Source: Deltaproteobacteria bacterium (GTDB lineage Bacteria > Desulfobacterota > Dissulfuribacteria > Dissulfuribacterales > UBA3076). Taken from it: 14,982 nt of DNA. The notes under the pieces are model-generated. The model saw only the letters and a program-made list of their open reading frames with translations. It made no database searches and was not told the origin of the DNA. Each line of letters opens with the position of its first letter. Positions within the stretch are counted from its first letter, which is position 1. Positions 14,920 through 14,982 of this stretch are shown one piece after another. The position numbers were made by a program, and so were the translations under genes. Where the stretch lies: assembly GCA_021159445.1 (NCBI GenBank), contig JAGGRV010000622.1:1-14982 (forward strand), written 5' to 3'.

Positions 14920-14982
14920 CTACTCCGTGATTTTGGTTACCACGCCGGCCCCGACTGTTCGGCCACCTTCGCGGATCGCAAA
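14920..14982 (-). CDS. tuf: Elongation factor Tu, C-terminal end (partial)
   Basis: The last 20 codons and TAG stop of EF-Tu: FAIREGGRTVGAGVVTKITE, the characteristic end of beta-barrel domain 3, which helps bind aminoacyl-tRNA. The reading frame runs off the window edge, so the rest of the gene lies outside. It directly precedes rpmG. Confidence 0.96.
   Translation of the reverse strand, partial: FAIREGGRTVGAGVVTKITE

Overview
The window is a bacterial chromosomal segment of roughly even base composition. About 12.5 kb of it is the classic transcription/translation cluster, read right to left (minus strand): tuf (3' end only) - rpmG - tRNA-Trp - secE - nusG - rplK - rplA - rplJ - rplL - rpoB - rpoC. 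A small, unrelated minus-strand operon follows, with a single plus-strand gene between the two. RpoB and RpoC carry the lineage insertions seen in proteobacteria and Desulfobacterota. The accessory genes (a short MoaE-like protein, a class II aldolase, a LysR regulator resembling the selenium-metabolism-associated group, an FmdB-type zinc ribbon) are a mix typical of anaerobic 'deltaproteobacteria'. I infer a Desulfobacterota-like host; this rests on recalled family resemblance, not on a search.

Layout: 1-199 has no gene but contains a possible folded RNA element. 200-2070 (-) is a tight three-gene operon, moaE-like > class II aldolase > lysR, with overlapping or nearly touching genes. 2211-2462 (+) is the FmdB-type gene; it converges on rpoC, and a strong hairpin plus U-tract at 2476-2508 separates them. 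2533-10712 (-) is rpoC and rpoB. 10869-13468 (-) is rplL, rplJ, rplA and rplK. 13480-14524 (-) is nusG and secE. A CCA-encoding tRNA-Trp lies at 14576-14651, rpmG (too short for many ORF callers) at 14760-14909, and the last 20 codons of tuf at 14920-14982.

The coding content is ordinary; the interest is between the genes. Three intergenic gaps of the ribosomal operon (nusG-secE, rplA-rplJ, rplJ-rplL) are unusually long, and each holds a pair of inverted arms built from tandem 7-base units (ATTCAGC/ATTCAAC type in two gaps, ATTTCTA type in the third). The rplA-rplJ gap also holds a recognisable L10-type leader fold just upstream of rplJ, which starts with TTG, and a plausible promoter in the loop of the heptad element. 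Further strong hairpins lie between rplK and rplA and between rplL and rpoB. Together these suggest that the long operon is cut into differently expressed sections by RNA structure and perhaps internal promoters. I found no clear sign of a wholly new protein system; the heptad inverted elements are the best candidate for something under-described.
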